The notes beneath the pieces were generated by a model. That model had not been told where the DNA came from and did not search any database. It saw only the letters and a program-made list of their open reading frames with translations. From 66-474 sp040388785 (GTDB lineage: Bacteria; Pseudomonadota; Gammaproteobacteria; Xanthomonadales; Rhodanobacteraceae), in contig JAZKBD010000005.1 of the NCBI GenBank assembly GCA_040388785.1, forward strand, positions 1-64,000: DNA of 64,000 nt, given 5' to 3'. Below are positions 1 through 10,260 of the stretch, one piece after another. Numbering within the stretch: the stretch's first letter is position 1; each line of letters starts with the position of its first letter. Both the position numbers and the translations under genes were made by a program.

Positions 1-401
1 CATAATTCGGCCGATTCGATCGGCGCCGCCAGCGTGGCCATGTCGGCGCCGTCTTCGACGAGCGCGCGCGCCACGGCGTCGATGCCCGCGGCAGGCGCGA
101 ACGGTTCGTCGCCCTGCAGGTTCACGATCACCGCATCATCGGGCCAGCCGAGCGTGGCCGCGCATTCGGCCAGCCGATCGCTGCCGCTGGCGTGGTCGGC
201 GCGGGTCAGGCAGACCTCGATGTTCGAACCGGCAAGCGCCGCGNNNNNNNNNNCCACCACGCGCGCCGCGCCCGCATCGCGCGCGCGGCGCGCGACATGC
301 ATGATCAGGGGCTCGCCGCCAAGCAGGCGCAGTGGTTTGCCTGGCAGGCGGGTCGAACCGTAGCGCGCCGGAATCGCGACGATGAATCCTTCCGCGGTCA
401 C
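1..401 (-). CDS. kdsB: 3-deoxy-manno-octulosonate cytidylyltransferase, 3' end off window
   Basis: KdsB activates Kdo as CMP-Kdo in the cytoplasm for lipopolysaccharide core synthesis. The N-terminus shows the nucleotide-binding 'IPARYGSTRLPGKPL' motif, then 'PLIMHVARRA', and after the gap 'TRADHASGSDRLAE' and 'VIVNLQGDEP', all diagnostic of the family. The start is GTG at 401, overlapping the upstream gene's TGA as GTGA, so it is translationally coupled. The gene leaves the window at position 1, and a 10-N gap interrupts it where roughly nine residues ('VATDDARIA'-like in homologues) are expected. Identification is firm; the sequence is incomplete at the gap and the C-terminus. Confidence 0.93.
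   Translation of the reverse strand, partial: MTAEGFIVAIPARYGSTRLPGKPLRLLGGEPLIMHVARRARDAGAARVVXXXXAALAGSNIEVCLTRADHASGSDRLAECAATLGWPDDAVIVNLQGDEPFAPAAGIDAVARALVEDGADMATLAAPIESAEL
244..253. other. Assembly gap inside kdsB
   Basis: Ten Ns mark a scaffold gap. The KdsB protein reads correctly on both sides, but about nine family-typical residues are missing between 'GAARVV' and 'ALAGSNIEV', so the true gap is probably somewhat longer than ten bases. Confidence 0.95.
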
Positions 402-583
402 GCGTCACTCGCCCGCGGCCGCGGCCGCTTCACCAGTTCGCCACCGCAATTCGGACAGACGTGCTGCATGGACTCGGCGCAATCGGTGCAAAACGTGCAC
501 TCGTACACGCAAATCCAGGCGGAATCTTCCGGCGCGAGCTTCGCGCCGCAACGTTCGCACGCACCGCGCATTTCCAGTGTCAT
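398..583 (-). CDS. DUF1272 family small zinc-ribbon-like protein
   Basis: A 61-residue protein with three Cys pairs: 'CERCGAKL', 'CTFCTDC' and 'CPNCGG'. This spacing and the 'ICVYECTFC' core match the DUF1272 family, whose role is unknown and which probably binds zinc. ATG at 583 overlaps the stop of the upstream gene (ATGA), and its own TGA overlaps the GTG of kdsB, making a tightly coupled three-gene minus-strand operon. It carries no signal peptide and is presumably cytoplasmic. Confidence 0.85.
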   Translation of the reverse strand: MTLEMRGACERCGAKLAPEDSAWICVYECTFCTDCAESMQHVCPNCGGELVKRPRPRASDA

Positions 584-2259
584 CGCGTCATCTCCGTTAC
601 AGCCGATGGCGCGGAATCGTCGCGCACGAGATTGACGCGCACGCACGCGTTGCCGATGACCTCGGCGCCATCGCAACGCCACACGCCGACCGCGGCGCCC
701 GCGTGCCAGTCGGAAGCCAAGGCCGGAAGCACGACTTCGGCGGTCGCGGCGTTGCCGGGGAAATGATTGGTCACCAGCAAGGCAAGGCCATCCTGCGCCG
801 CGTAGCCCGGCAACTCCACGGCACGCTGCGGCACCAGCGCCTCCCCACTCCTGGTCATGGGACGCACCCCCGCCGCACGCGCCGTGCGATGCAACAGTTC
901 GATGCCGAGCAATTCGCGCTCGCCCTCCAGCCGCAGCCAGCGGATGATGCCGACCATCCAGTCGCGTTCGTCCTCGTCGTCGGCCGCCGGCGCAAGCCCG
1001 ATGATTTCGCCGATCCGCAGGCGCGCGCTATCCGAAGCCTGCAGGCGCAAGCGGTAACCGCCCTCGCTCTGGTCGAGCACCTCGCCGCGCAGCATCTGCG
1101 GGCGCGCCGTGTCGCTGTTCGCCAGCCACGCCGAAGCGAGTTCATGCCGGCCGACGGTGATCGCCTCACCCTGCACCTGGCGGATGAACGTGCCGAAATC
1201 GAGGTTGCCCGCCAACGCATAATGCAGCGCGTGCATGCCGACCATCAGGTCGAGCACGTGCGACGCCGGCAACCGCGCGTGTCCACGCTCCGCGGTGACC
1301 CAGCTGGCCTGCAGCCGGCGGAGCAGCGCGACCTGCACGGTGACGACGCCACCGCCCGGCCGCGGCAGGTCGAGCACTTCGGTGCCCTTCGGCAACCGCG
1401 CGATGCGTTCGTCGAAGATCCGCACCACCGGCTGCACATCGAGCACCAGCACGCCGCCGCTGGCCGCGACTTGTTCTTCCGCGACATAGCCGGGGCCCGC
1501 ATCGGCATCGGTGTCGACGCTGACGCCCGCCGCGCCGGCGCGCGCCAGTCCGCACTGGCCGCCCACGCAACGGATCACGACGCCCGCATCCTTCAACTCG
1601 CGCGCGGAAAAGCGATAGGGATTGCTGATCGCCAGCAACAGCGTTTGCGCATACGCGCTGCGCGCGGACAGCGGACCGCCTTCGATCAACGCATCCTCGA
1701 CCGGCTGGTCCGCGAGCCCCAGCTCACCCGCGAATGCATACAAGGCATGCACGAGACGCCAAACCCAGGCGGGCGGCGTCCGGTACTGCCGATACGCCCA
1801 GGTCAGCACGCGGCTTGCGTGCAACAGCCCGGCCACGATCGCAGCCGCGGCGAGTTTGCCCTTGAACATCGGCAACTTGCCCGCGGGTGCGCACAATTCC
1901 TGCAAGCCGATGGCGTAACCGCACGCGAGTTGCCATTCGAGGCGCTGCGCCGCCGCGGCGCGCTCGGCGCTTGCCGCGGGCAGCGGATGCGAATCCGCCC
2001 CCAGTTGCTGCTCGATTCCACGGCACAGGCTTTCCACCGGCCCGCGCAGGTGCGGCAGCGCGGCGAGGCGTTCGCCGCCCGTCCATGCCGTAGCCAGCAT
2101 GCCGTCCAGGATTTGCTCCACTTCGTGCAACGCCTGGGTGGGATTGGCCAAGGGCAAGCCCGCGACCACTTCGCGCGTGGCCTTCTCGCTGGCGCGCTGC
2201 GAACGCCCCGGCGGCAACCGCGCGGGCAGGTCTTCGGTCAGGCGTTGGTACGCGTCCAT
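580..2259 (-). CDS. Conserved hypothetical protein, possible PilZ-like C-terminal part
   Basis: A 559-residue protein I do not recognise by name. It is soluble, with no signal peptide. The N-terminal half is helical and Ala/Leu-rich. The middle has 'NPYRFSARELKDAG' and 'VLVLDVQPVVRIFDERI'; the C-terminal third has 'MLRGEVLDQSEGGYRLRL' followed by beta-rich sequence, which resembles divergent PilZ-type folds of cyclic-di-GMP effectors. That resemblance is weak, since the canonical RxxxR...DxSxxG is not clearly complete. ATG at 2259 follows a purine-rich stretch. It is the first gene of the coupled operon with the DUF1272 protein and kdsB, an arrangement I believe is shared by relatives but cannot check. 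Confidence 0.7.
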   Translation of the reverse strand: MDAYQRLTEDLPARLPPGRSQRASEKATREVVAGLPLANPTQALHEVEQILDGMLATAWTGGERLAALPHLRGPVESLCRGIEQQLGADSHPLPAASAERAAAAQRLEWQLACGYAIGLQELCAPAGKLPMFKGKLAAAAIVAGLLHASRVLTWAYRQYRTPPAWVWRLVHALYAFAGELGLADQPVEDALIEGGPLSARSAYAQTLLLAISNPYRFSARELKDAGVVIRCVGGQCGLARAGAAGVSVDTDADAGPGYVAEEQVAASGGVLVLDVQPVVRIFDERIARLPKGTEVLDLPRPGGGVVTVQVALLRRLQASWVTAERGHARLPASHVLDLMVGMHALHYALAGNLDFGTFIRQVQGEAITVGRHELASAWLANSDTARPQMLRGEVLDQSEGGYRLRLQASDSARLRIGEIIGLAPAADDEDERDWMVGIIRWLRLEGERELLGIELLHRTARAAGVRPMTRSGEALVPQRAVELPGYAAQDGLALLVTNHFPGNAATAEVVLPALASDWHAGAAVGVWRCDGAEVIGNACVRVNLVRDDSAPSAVTEMTR

Positions 2260-2349
2260 CCTGGCGGATCTCCCCCTGGCGGATCCCGCAGAAGTCGATG
2301 GTTCATGTGTTCTCCTTGCATTCTAGCCTCGAACCCGGAACATGGACGG

Positions 2350-3838
<1,489 letters not shown>

Positions 3839-3849
<11 letters not shown>

Positions 3850-5200
3850 CGTTTCCCCTCCCGATGCACGCAAGGTGCTGACACCCTCGGCACTGAACCG
3901 GCTGGTGCGCGAACTGATCGAAGACGTGTTGCCGCTGGTCTGGATCGAGGGCGAAATCTGCAACTTCGTGCGCGCGGGATCCGGACACTGGTATTTCTCG
4001 CTGAAAGATGCCGCCGCGGAAGTGCGTTGCGCGATGTTCGCGCGCGAGAACGCGCGGCTGCGGTTTTGCGCGGCCAATGGCGCGCGGGTGCTGGCGCGCG
4101 CACGGGTGACGGTGTACGAGGCGCGCGGCAGTTACCAGCTGATTGTCGAGCACATGGAAGACGCGGGCGAAGGCGCGCTGCGCCGCGCGTTCGAGCAACT
4201 GAAAGCCAAGCTGCAGGCGGAAGGCCTGTTCGACGAAGCGCGCAAGCGTCCGTTGCCCGCGTTTCCGCGCCGCGTCGGCGTGATCACCTCGGCCAGCGGC
4301 GCGGCGATCCGCGACGTGCTGTCGGTGGCGCGCCGGCGCTTCGCGTTGACCGAAATCGATGTGCTGCCGGTGCTGGTGCAAGGCTCCGAGGCCGCGGCGC
4401 AGATCGCGACAATGTTGCGCAAGGCCGCCCGGTCGGATCGCTACGACGTGTTGCTGGTGACGCGTGGCGGCGGTTCACTGAAAGACCTCGCGGCCTTCAA
4501 CGACGAAGCCGTTGCGCGCGCGATCGTGGCCAGCCCGGTGCCGGTGGTTTCCGCGGTCGGGCACGAAGTCGATTTTTCGATCAGCGATTTCGTCGCAGAC
4601 CTGCGCGCGCCGACGCCCTCGGCCGCGGCCGAACTGATGCTGCCCGACGGCGATGCCCTGCGGCGAACGCTCGCCCAATGCGAAGCACGCCTGCGCCACG
4701 CATGGCTGCGCCGCGCGCACAACGTCGTGCAACACCTCGACCACCTCGCGATTCGGCTGAACACGCAAAGCCCGCGCCAGCGCCTCGCCTCGGGCCGCGA
4801 ACGTATGGACGGCGTGCGCGAACGCCTGCTGCGCGCGCGCGCGCTGGTGCACGAACGCGCGTGCTCGCGCATCGGGCAACTGCACGTCCGCCTGTTGCAC
4901 CGGCATCCGCGCGCGCGGGCGGAACAGTTCGCGCGCGACACGAGCGAACTCCATCGCCGTCTCCGCACCGCGTGGACACGCGATACCGAACGACGCCGTT
5001 CGCAGCTTGCCGAATTCGCACGCGCCTTGAACGCGGTCAGTCCGCTGGATGTCCTGAAGCGCGGCTATGCGATCCTGTTCGACGAATCCGGCCGCGTGCT
5101 GCGTTCCGCAACCGGCGTGCACGCCGATGAGCGCGTGCGCGCGCGGCTCGCCGATGGCGAACTCGCGCTCAAGGTGGAAAACGCCGATACGCAACGTTGA
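3839..5200 (+). CDS. xseA: Exodeoxyribonuclease VII large subunit
   Basis: A 453-residue protein of normal family length. It degrades single-stranded DNA in both directions, together with XseB, in mismatch repair and DNA turnover. The N-terminal OB-fold shows 'PLVWIEGEICNF' and 'GHWYFSLKD'; the nuclease domain shows 'RGGGSLKDLAAFNDE' and 'SAVGHEVDFSISDFVAD', strongly diagnostic. A long Arg-rich coiled region follows. Its ATG lies inside the 3' end of the preceding phospholipase gene (11-nt overlap), so the two are probably co-transcribed. No xseB is nearby in the window. Confidence 0.95.
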
Positions 5201-5246
5201 CGCGTCGCCCTGTAGCGTGGGCGGATCGCGTCCCGAGGAAATCTGC

Positions 5247-6695
5247 ATGCCCGGCAAGCCCAAACTGAAAGCCCGCTATCCGTACTATCTCGCCAACCGC
5301 CCGGTCGAAGCCGGCGCGGATTTGCCGGTACTGGACAAATATTCGGGCAAGGTGGCGACGCGCGTGGCGATGGCGGACGCGAAAGCCATCGACGCCGCGA
5401 TCGGCGCCGCCGCAAAAGCCGCCGTGCCGATGGCCGCGATGAGGCCGTACCAGCGGCGCGCCGTGCTCGAACATTGCGTCGAGGCCTTTGCCGAGCGCAA
5501 GGACGATCTCGCGTATGCACTGTGCGTCGAAGCGGGCAAGCCGATCAAGGATTCGCAAGGCGAAGCCGAGCGCCTGATCGATACCTTCCGCATCGCCGCC
5601 GACGCGTCCACGCGCATCGACGGCGAAATCGTGAACCTCGAAATTTCCGAGCGCACCAAAGGCTACCGCGGCTTCGTCAAGCGCGTGCCGCTGGGCCCGT
5701 GTTCCTTCATCACGCCGTTCAATTTCCCGTTGAACCTGGTCGCGCACAAGGTCGCGCCCGCGATCGCGGCGGGCTGTCCGTTCGTGCTGAAGCCCTCCGA
5801 ACGCACGCCGATCGGCGCGCTGATCATCGGCGAAGTGCTGGTGGAAACCGATTTGCCGACCGGCGCGTTCTCGATCCTGCCCTGCCGCATCGAAGATGCC
5901 GACCCGTTCGTCACCGACGAGCGCCTGAAACTGCTGTCGTTCACCGGCGGCCAGATCGGGTGGGAACTCAAGGCGCGCGCGGGAAAAAAGAAGGTGGTGC
6001 TGGAACTCGGCGGCAACGCGGCCTGCATCGTCGATGCGGACCAGAAGCCGCGGCTGGATTTCGTGATCGGTCGCCTGATTTCCGGCAGCTTCTACCAGTC
6101 GGGGCAAAGCTGCATCGGCGTGCAGCGCATCCTGGTGCATGCGTCGCTGTACGAGGAGGTGAAGAAGCGCTTCGTCGCGGCCACGAAGAAATTGAAAGCC
6201 GGCGATCCCAAGGATCCGGAAACGTTCCTCGGGCCGATGATCGACGAAGCTGCCGCGCAACGGCTGGAAGGCTGGATTGCGGAGGCGAAGAAGGCCGGCG
6301 CCAGGGTCCTGTGCGGCGGCAAGCGCCGCGGCAACATGCTGGATGCGACGGTGCTGGAAGACGTGCCGCACGCCGCGAAACTCAATCGCATGGAAGCCTT
6401 CGGGCCGGTTGCGCTGCTGGAGCCGTTCGAGGATTTCGATGCCGCACTCGCCACGGTCAACAACTCCGATTACGGCCTGCAAGCCGGCCTGTTCACCGAC
6501 AACCTCACCCACGCGATGCGCGCATGGGACGTGCTGGTCGAAGGCGGCGTGGTGGTCGGCGACATTCCGAGTTTCCGCGTCGACAACATGCCCTACGGCG
6601 GCGTGAAGTTCTCCGGCTTCGGCCGTGAAGGCATCCGCTACGCGATCGAGGACATGACCGAGCGCCGGTTGCTGGTGATCCGCGATCCCGCGTGA
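5247..6695 (+). CDS. NAD(P)-dependent aldehyde dehydrogenase
   Basis: A 482-residue member of the aldehyde dehydrogenase superfamily, oxidising an aldehyde to the acid (or acyl-CoA) with NAD(P). Visible motifs are 'PFNFPLNLVAHKVAPA' and 'FTGGQIGWEL' (cofactor binding), 'LELGGNAA' (general base Glu) and 'QSGQSCIGVQR' (catalytic Cys). The C-terminal signature is 'PYGGVKFSGFGREG'. Start ATG 5247 has a GAGGAA Shine-Dalgarno at 5235-5240. The exact substrate cannot be read from the sequence; the clade resembles phosphonate/lactaldehyde-type enzymes more than betaine aldehyde dehydrogenases. It stands alone between xseA and the ABC exporter. Confidence 0.9.
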   Translation: MPGKPKLKARYPYYLANRPVEAGADLPVLDKYSGKVATRVAMADAKAIDAAIGAAAKAAVPMAAMRPYQRRAVLEHCVEAFAERKDDLAYALCVEAGKPIKDSQGEAERLIDTFRIAADASTRIDGEIVNLEISERTKGYRGFVKRVPLGPCSFITPFNFPLNLVAHKVAPAIAAGCPFVLKPSERTPIGALIIGEVLVETDLPTGAFSILPCRIEDADPFVTDERLKLLSFTGGQIGWELKARAGKKKVVLELGGNAACIVDADQKPRLDFVIGRLISGSFYQSGQSCIGVQRILVHASLYEEVKKRFVAATKKLKAGDPKDPETFLGPMIDEAAAQRLEGWIAEAKKAGARVLCGGKRRGNMLDATVLEDVPHAAKLNRMEAFGPVALLEPFEDFDAALATVNNSDYGLQAGLFTDNLTHAMRAWDVLVEGGVVVGDIPSFRVDNMPYGGVKFSGFGREGIRYAIEDMTERRLLVIRDPA

Positions 6696-6753
6696 CGCGC
6701 GCGTCGGTGCCAGCCGGGATTGAAGCGGTGCGCTGCGCCCCCACTTCGAACCG

Positions 6754-8529
6754 ATGACCGAGCCAGCCGAAGCCGAGCCCAAGCGCCCCACCCGCCAACT
6801 TGCCGCGCTGGGGGCGCTGTGGCCGTACATGCGCCGGCACCGTGCGCTGGCGACAAGTTGGCTGGTGTTCCTCGCGTTGTCCTCGGCGGCCACCTTGTCG
6901 CTGCCGGTCGCGGCGCGCTACGTGATCGACTTCGGCTTCTCCAGCGGCAACGCCACGCTGGTGGATGAAACCTTCCTCGCGCTGTTCGTGGTCGCGTTGG
7001 TGCTGGCGATCGCCACGGCCGGGCGCTATTTCTGCATCAGCCTGCTCGGCGAGCGCGCGGTGGCCGCGCTGCGCGACGTGCTGTATTCGCGCCTGATCCG
7101 GCTCGACGTCGCGTTCTACGAACGCACGCGCGTCGGTGAACTCATCTCGCGGCTCGGCACCGATACCGAAGTGGTGCAGACCCTGATCGGCTCCAGCATT
7201 TCGATCGCGCTGCGCAGCGTGGTGACGGTGATCGCGGCGGCGGCGCTGATGGTGTGGACCAGCCCGCGCCTGGCCGGCCTGACCGGGTTGGTGATCCCGG
7301 TGGTGATCGTGCCAATCGCGCTGTACGGTCGCAAGTTGACCAAGCTCTCGCGAAGCAACCAGGACCGCATCGCCGACACCAGCGCGATCGCCAACGAAAC
7401 CTTGAATGCCGTGCATGCGGTGAAGGCGTATGCGCGCGAGGGCATCGAAAGCGCGCGTTACGGCGAGGCGGTACTGCGCGCGCTGCGCGCGGCGCAGAAA
7501 CGCATCACGGCGCGCGCGATCCTGACCGGCGGCGTGATCGTGCTGATCTTCGGCGCCATCACGCTGGTGCTGTGGGCGGGCGCGCGCGACGTGCTGGCCG
7601 GCAGGATGGACAAGGGCGTGCTGGTGCAATTCGTGCTGTACGCGGTGATGGCCGCTGGTTCGGTGGGTGCACTGGGCGGCGTGTGGGGCGACGTGCTGCG
7701 CGCTGCGGGTTCGATGGGGCGCATCAGCGAATTGCTGACCGAGCGCGCCGCGATCGCCGACCCCGCGCAACCGGAATCGCTGCCCGGGACGCTTCAAGGC
7801 GCGCTCGCGTTCGAGCATGTCGAATTCCATTATCCGTCACGGCCCGACACGCCCGCGCTGCACGATTTCACCCTGCGCATCGATCCCGGCGAAACGGTTG
7901 CGCTGGTCGGCCCGTCCGGCGCAGGCAAGAGCACCGTGTTCAATTTGCTGCTGCGCTTCCATGATCCGCAGCGCGGCCGCATCACGCTGGACGGCGTGGA
8001 CCTGCGCGCACTGAAGCTCGACGACCTGCGCGGCGCGCTCGCGCTGGTGCCGCAGGAAACCGTGATCTTCGGCGCCAGCGCCGCCGACAACATCCGCTTC
8101 GGCCGCGCGGATGCCAGCGATGAAGATGTGTTCGCGGCGGCGCGCGCCGCCGAAGCGTTCGGTTTCCTGAGCGAGCAGCCGCAGGGCTTCGACACGCAAC
8201 TGGGCGAACGCGGCGTGCGGCTTTCGGGCGGCCAGCGCCAGCGCATCGCGATCGCGCGCGCGATCCTCAAAGATACGCCGGTGCTGCTGCTGGACGAGGC
8301 GACGTCGAGCCTCGACGCGCAATCGGAAGCGGCGATCCAGGCCGCGCTGGAGCGTGCCGGCCGCGGCCGCACCACGCTGGTGATCGCGCACCGCCTGGCG
8401 ACGGTGCAACGCGCCGACCGCATCGTGGTGATGGACCAGGGCCGCATCGTCGCCGATGGCAGCCATGATGCGCTGCTGCGCGAGGGCGGTCTGTATGCGG
8501 AATTGGCGCGGCTGCAATTCGCGGCGTGA
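6754..8529 (+). CDS. MsbA-like ABC exporter, fused permease-ATPase
   Basis: A 591-residue half-transporter with an N-terminal six-helix transmembrane domain (roughly residues 25-310) and a C-terminal ATPase. Walker A 'GPSGAGKST' is near residue 386, the signature 'LSGGQRQRIAIARA' near 489, Walker B 'VLLLDEATSSLD' near 508, with the H-loop 'IAHRLATV'. It acts as a homodimer in the inner membrane. Lipid or drug export is the usual role of this subfamily, and the cargo is unknown here. The start is ATG 6754 with a weak ribosome-binding site. It is probably not the essential MsbA itself, because lpxK is not adjacent. Confidence 0.88.
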   Translation: MTEPAEAEPKRPTRQLAALGALWPYMRRHRALATSWLVFLALSSAATLSLPVAARYVIDFGFSSGNATLVDETFLALFVVALVLAIATAGRYFCISLLGERAVAALRDVLYSRLIRLDVAFYERTRVGELISRLGTDTEVVQTLIGSSISIALRSVVTVIAAAALMVWTSPRLAGLTGLVIPVVIVPIALYGRKLTKLSRSNQDRIADTSAIANETLNAVHAVKAYAREGIESARYGEAVLRALRAAQKRITARAILTGGVIVLIFGAITLVLWAGARDVLAGRMDKGVLVQFVLYAVMAAGSVGALGGVWGDVLRAAGSMGRISELLTERAAIADPAQPESLPGTLQGALAFEHVEFHYPSRPDTPALHDFTLRIDPGETVALVGPSGAGKSTVFNLLLRFHDPQRGRITLDGVDLRALKLDDLRGALALVPQETVIFGASAADNIRFGRADASDEDVFAAARAAEAFGFLSEQPQGFDTQLGERGVRLSGGQRQRIAIARAILKDTPVLLLDEATSSLDAQSEAAIQAALERAGRGRTTLVIAHRLATVQRADRIVVMDQGRIVADGSHDALLREGGLYAELARLQFAA

Positions 8530-8600
8530 GTGCCATCCGTGGCAAACCGCTCCGAGACGGTCCCGCGAATCCTTGCAACGAATGTTCGGGACGCCTGCCG

Positions 8601-8834
8601 CTACGCGACGGGCGCAGCCGTGGCCTGCACCTCTTCGGGCATCACTTCCGAGGCCTGCATGCCCTTGGGGCCCTGCACGATCTCGAACCTGACACGCTGG
8701 CCTTCCTTCAGGCTGCGAAACCCCTGCGCGCGTATCGCGGAAAAATGCACGAAAACGTCAGCGCCACTGCCATCGGGTGTGATGAATCCGAAACCCTTGG
8801 CGTCGTTGAACCACTTCACGGTACCCACTGCCAT
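8601..8834 (-). CDS. Cold-shock domain protein
   Basis: A 77-residue protein. The cold-shock fold is complete, with RNP1 'KGFGFI' and RNP2 'VFVHFSAI', preceded by 'GTVKWFNDA'. It binds single-stranded RNA/DNA and acts as an RNA chaperone in the cytoplasm. A short acidic/Ala tail extends past the usual 67-70 residues. ATG 8834 is used, since longer upstream readings are implausible in composition. It is monocistronic and minus strand, with a 110-nt leader region before the MTIP gene's end. I cannot say whether it is cold-inducible or constitutive. Confidence 0.93.
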   Translation of the reverse strand: MAVGTVKWFNDAKGFGFITPDGSGADVFVHFSAIRAQGFRSLKEGQRVRFEIVQGPKGMQASEVMPEEVQATAAPVA

Positions 8835-8944
8835 TTCGGAAGACCCCTCTTCGCAACGATCGTTTCGCGGCATGGACCTGCCGCGTGGTTGAGTATCAGC
8901 CGGGCTTTTGCCACGTGCAAGCGTCATTTCGTGACGCCGTTCGC

Positions 8945-9703
8945 TCAATCCGCGAGAAGTGCAGACACGATCGCCGGCACCTGCCCCGTGGCGGCCGCGA
9001 GATGCACGTGGATCTCGTCCAGGCTGATCGGAACATCTGGATCCGGGCCGCAGCCGGCCGCCCAGTTCGCGACCACGGCGATGCAGGCGTAGTCGATGCC
9101 GCGCTCGCGTGCCAGCGCGGCTTCCGGCATGCCGGTCATGCCGACCAGGTCGCAACCGTCGCGGCGCATGCGCGCGATTTCCGCGCGGGTTTCCAGCCGC
9201 GGCCCCTGCGTGGCTCCGTAACAGCCGCCGTCGATCACCGCAACGCTGGCGCGATGCGCGGCGTCCAGCAGGGCGCGCCGCAACGACTCCGTGTACGGCT
9301 CACCGAATTCGGCATGCAGCACCGCTTCGCCATCGGCATCGCAAAAACTGGAAGCGCGCCCCGCGGTGTAATCGATCAACTGGTCGGGAATCGCGAGCAC
9401 CCGTGGGCCCATGTCGTCGCGAATGCCGCCCACCGCATTCACGCCGATCACGCGCCGCGCGCCGAGTTCGTGCAGGGCATCGACGTTGGCGCGATAGTTG
9501 ATGCGATGCGGCGCGATCGTGTGCCCTTCGCCGTGGCGCGCGAGGAACGCGACGCGTTTGCCTTCCACTTCGCCCACGGCGATCGCCGCCGACGGCTCGC
9601 CCCAGCGCGTGGAAACTCGGTGATGCTGCACGTGTTGCAAGCCCGGAAACGCATACACGCCGGTGCCGCCGATGACGGCAAGCTCGATGGCCGATGGACT
9701 CAT
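8945..9703 (-). CDS. S-methyl-5'-thioinosine phosphorylase (MTAP/PNP family)
   Basis: A 252-residue purine nucleoside phosphorylase family member. Motifs: 'AVIGGTGVYAFPGL' at the N-terminus, 'RHGEGHTIAPHRINYRANV' (phosphate/ribose), 'VNAVGGIRDDMGPR' and 'GMTGMPEAALARE'. Where methylthioadenosine phosphorylases carry two Asp residues for adenine, this protein reads 'VVANWAAG', as expected for the 6-oxopurine-specific MTIP type known from Pseudomonas. It would salvage methylthioinosine from polyamine or quorum-signal metabolism. The ATG overlaps the hpt stop (ATGA). Specificity is inferred from those residues and from its neighbours nagZ and hpt. Confidence 0.85.
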   Translation of the reverse strand: MSPSAIELAVIGGTGVYAFPGLQHVQHHRVSTRWGEPSAAIAVGEVEGKRVAFLARHGEGHTIAPHRINYRANVDALHELGARRVIGVNAVGGIRDDMGPRVLAIPDQLIDYTAGRASSFCDADGEAVLHAEFGEPYTESLRRALLDAAHRASVAVIDGGCYGATQGPRLETRAEIARMRRDGCDLVGMTGMPEAALARERGIDYACIAVVANWAAGCGPDPDVPISLDEIHVHLAAATGQVPAIVSALLAD

Positions 9704-10260
9704 GCCTCGCCCTCCGGCAATGCATAGATGGCCGGCAGGTTGCGGCCCTGTCCGAAATAGTCGAGTCCGTAACCGAACACGTAGCGGTCGGGCACTTCCA
9801 CGCCGACGAAATCCGCGCGCAGTTCCGGCACGCGGCGATCGTGGCGCTTTTCGCACAGCACCGCGATCAGTACTCGTTCGGCGCCCTCCGCGATGCACCA
9901 GTCGCGCAAGGCAGCAAGCGTGTGCCCCTCGTCCAGGATGTCGTCGGCAAGGATCACCGTGCGCTGCGCAAGCTGTGCCTGCGGGCGGCGGCGCCACTCG
10001 ATTTCTCGACCCACCGTCGTGTTGCCGTAGCGCGTGGCGTGCACGTAGTCGAATTCGAGGTCGCAACCGATCGCCAGCGCGAGCGGCGCCGCGAAAAACA
10101 TCCCGCCGTTCATCACGGTCAGGAACACCGCGCATTCGCCGTCCAGTGCGCGGGTAATGCCTGCCCCGATGCGCGCGATCGCCGCTTCCAGCGTGGCGCG
10201 ATCGTGCAGGCGTTCGGCGCGCGGCAACGCCGCTGCCAACGGATGTTCGATCGCACTCAT
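9700..10260 (-). CDS. hpt: Hypoxanthine-guanine phosphoribosyltransferase
   Basis: A 186-residue enzyme converting hypoxanthine or guanine plus PRPP to IMP or GMP. The PRPP-binding motif 'VILADDILDEGHT' and the flanking 'DYVHATRYGNTTVGREIEW' loop are characteristic, as is 'FVGVEVPDRYVFGYGLDY' near the C-terminus. Both ends overlap neighbours by ATGA, so nagZ, hpt and the MTIP gene are translationally coupled. The pairing makes metabolic sense: MTIP releases hypoxanthine, which Hpt recaptures. Confidence 0.93.
   Translation of the reverse strand: MSAIEHPLAAALPRAERLHDRATLEAAIARIGAGITRALDGECAVFLTVMNGGMFFAAPLALAIGCDLEFDYVHATRYGNTTVGREIEWRRRPQAQLAQRTVILADDILDEGHTLAALRDWCIAEGAERVLIAVLCEKRHDRRVPELRADFVGVEVPDRYVFGYGLDYFGQGRNLPAIYALPEGEA

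Noticed and set aside
382..2349. A long plus-strand open frame running into the phospholipase D gene
   Set aside because: It is antisense to the 559-residue gene, Arg/His-rich and without family motifs; the phospholipase start at 2350 gives a protein of normal type.
8835..8944. A cold-shock riboswitch-like leader upstream of the cold-shock gene
   Set aside because: I could not find a cold-box element or convincing structure by eye; a folding computation would be needed.
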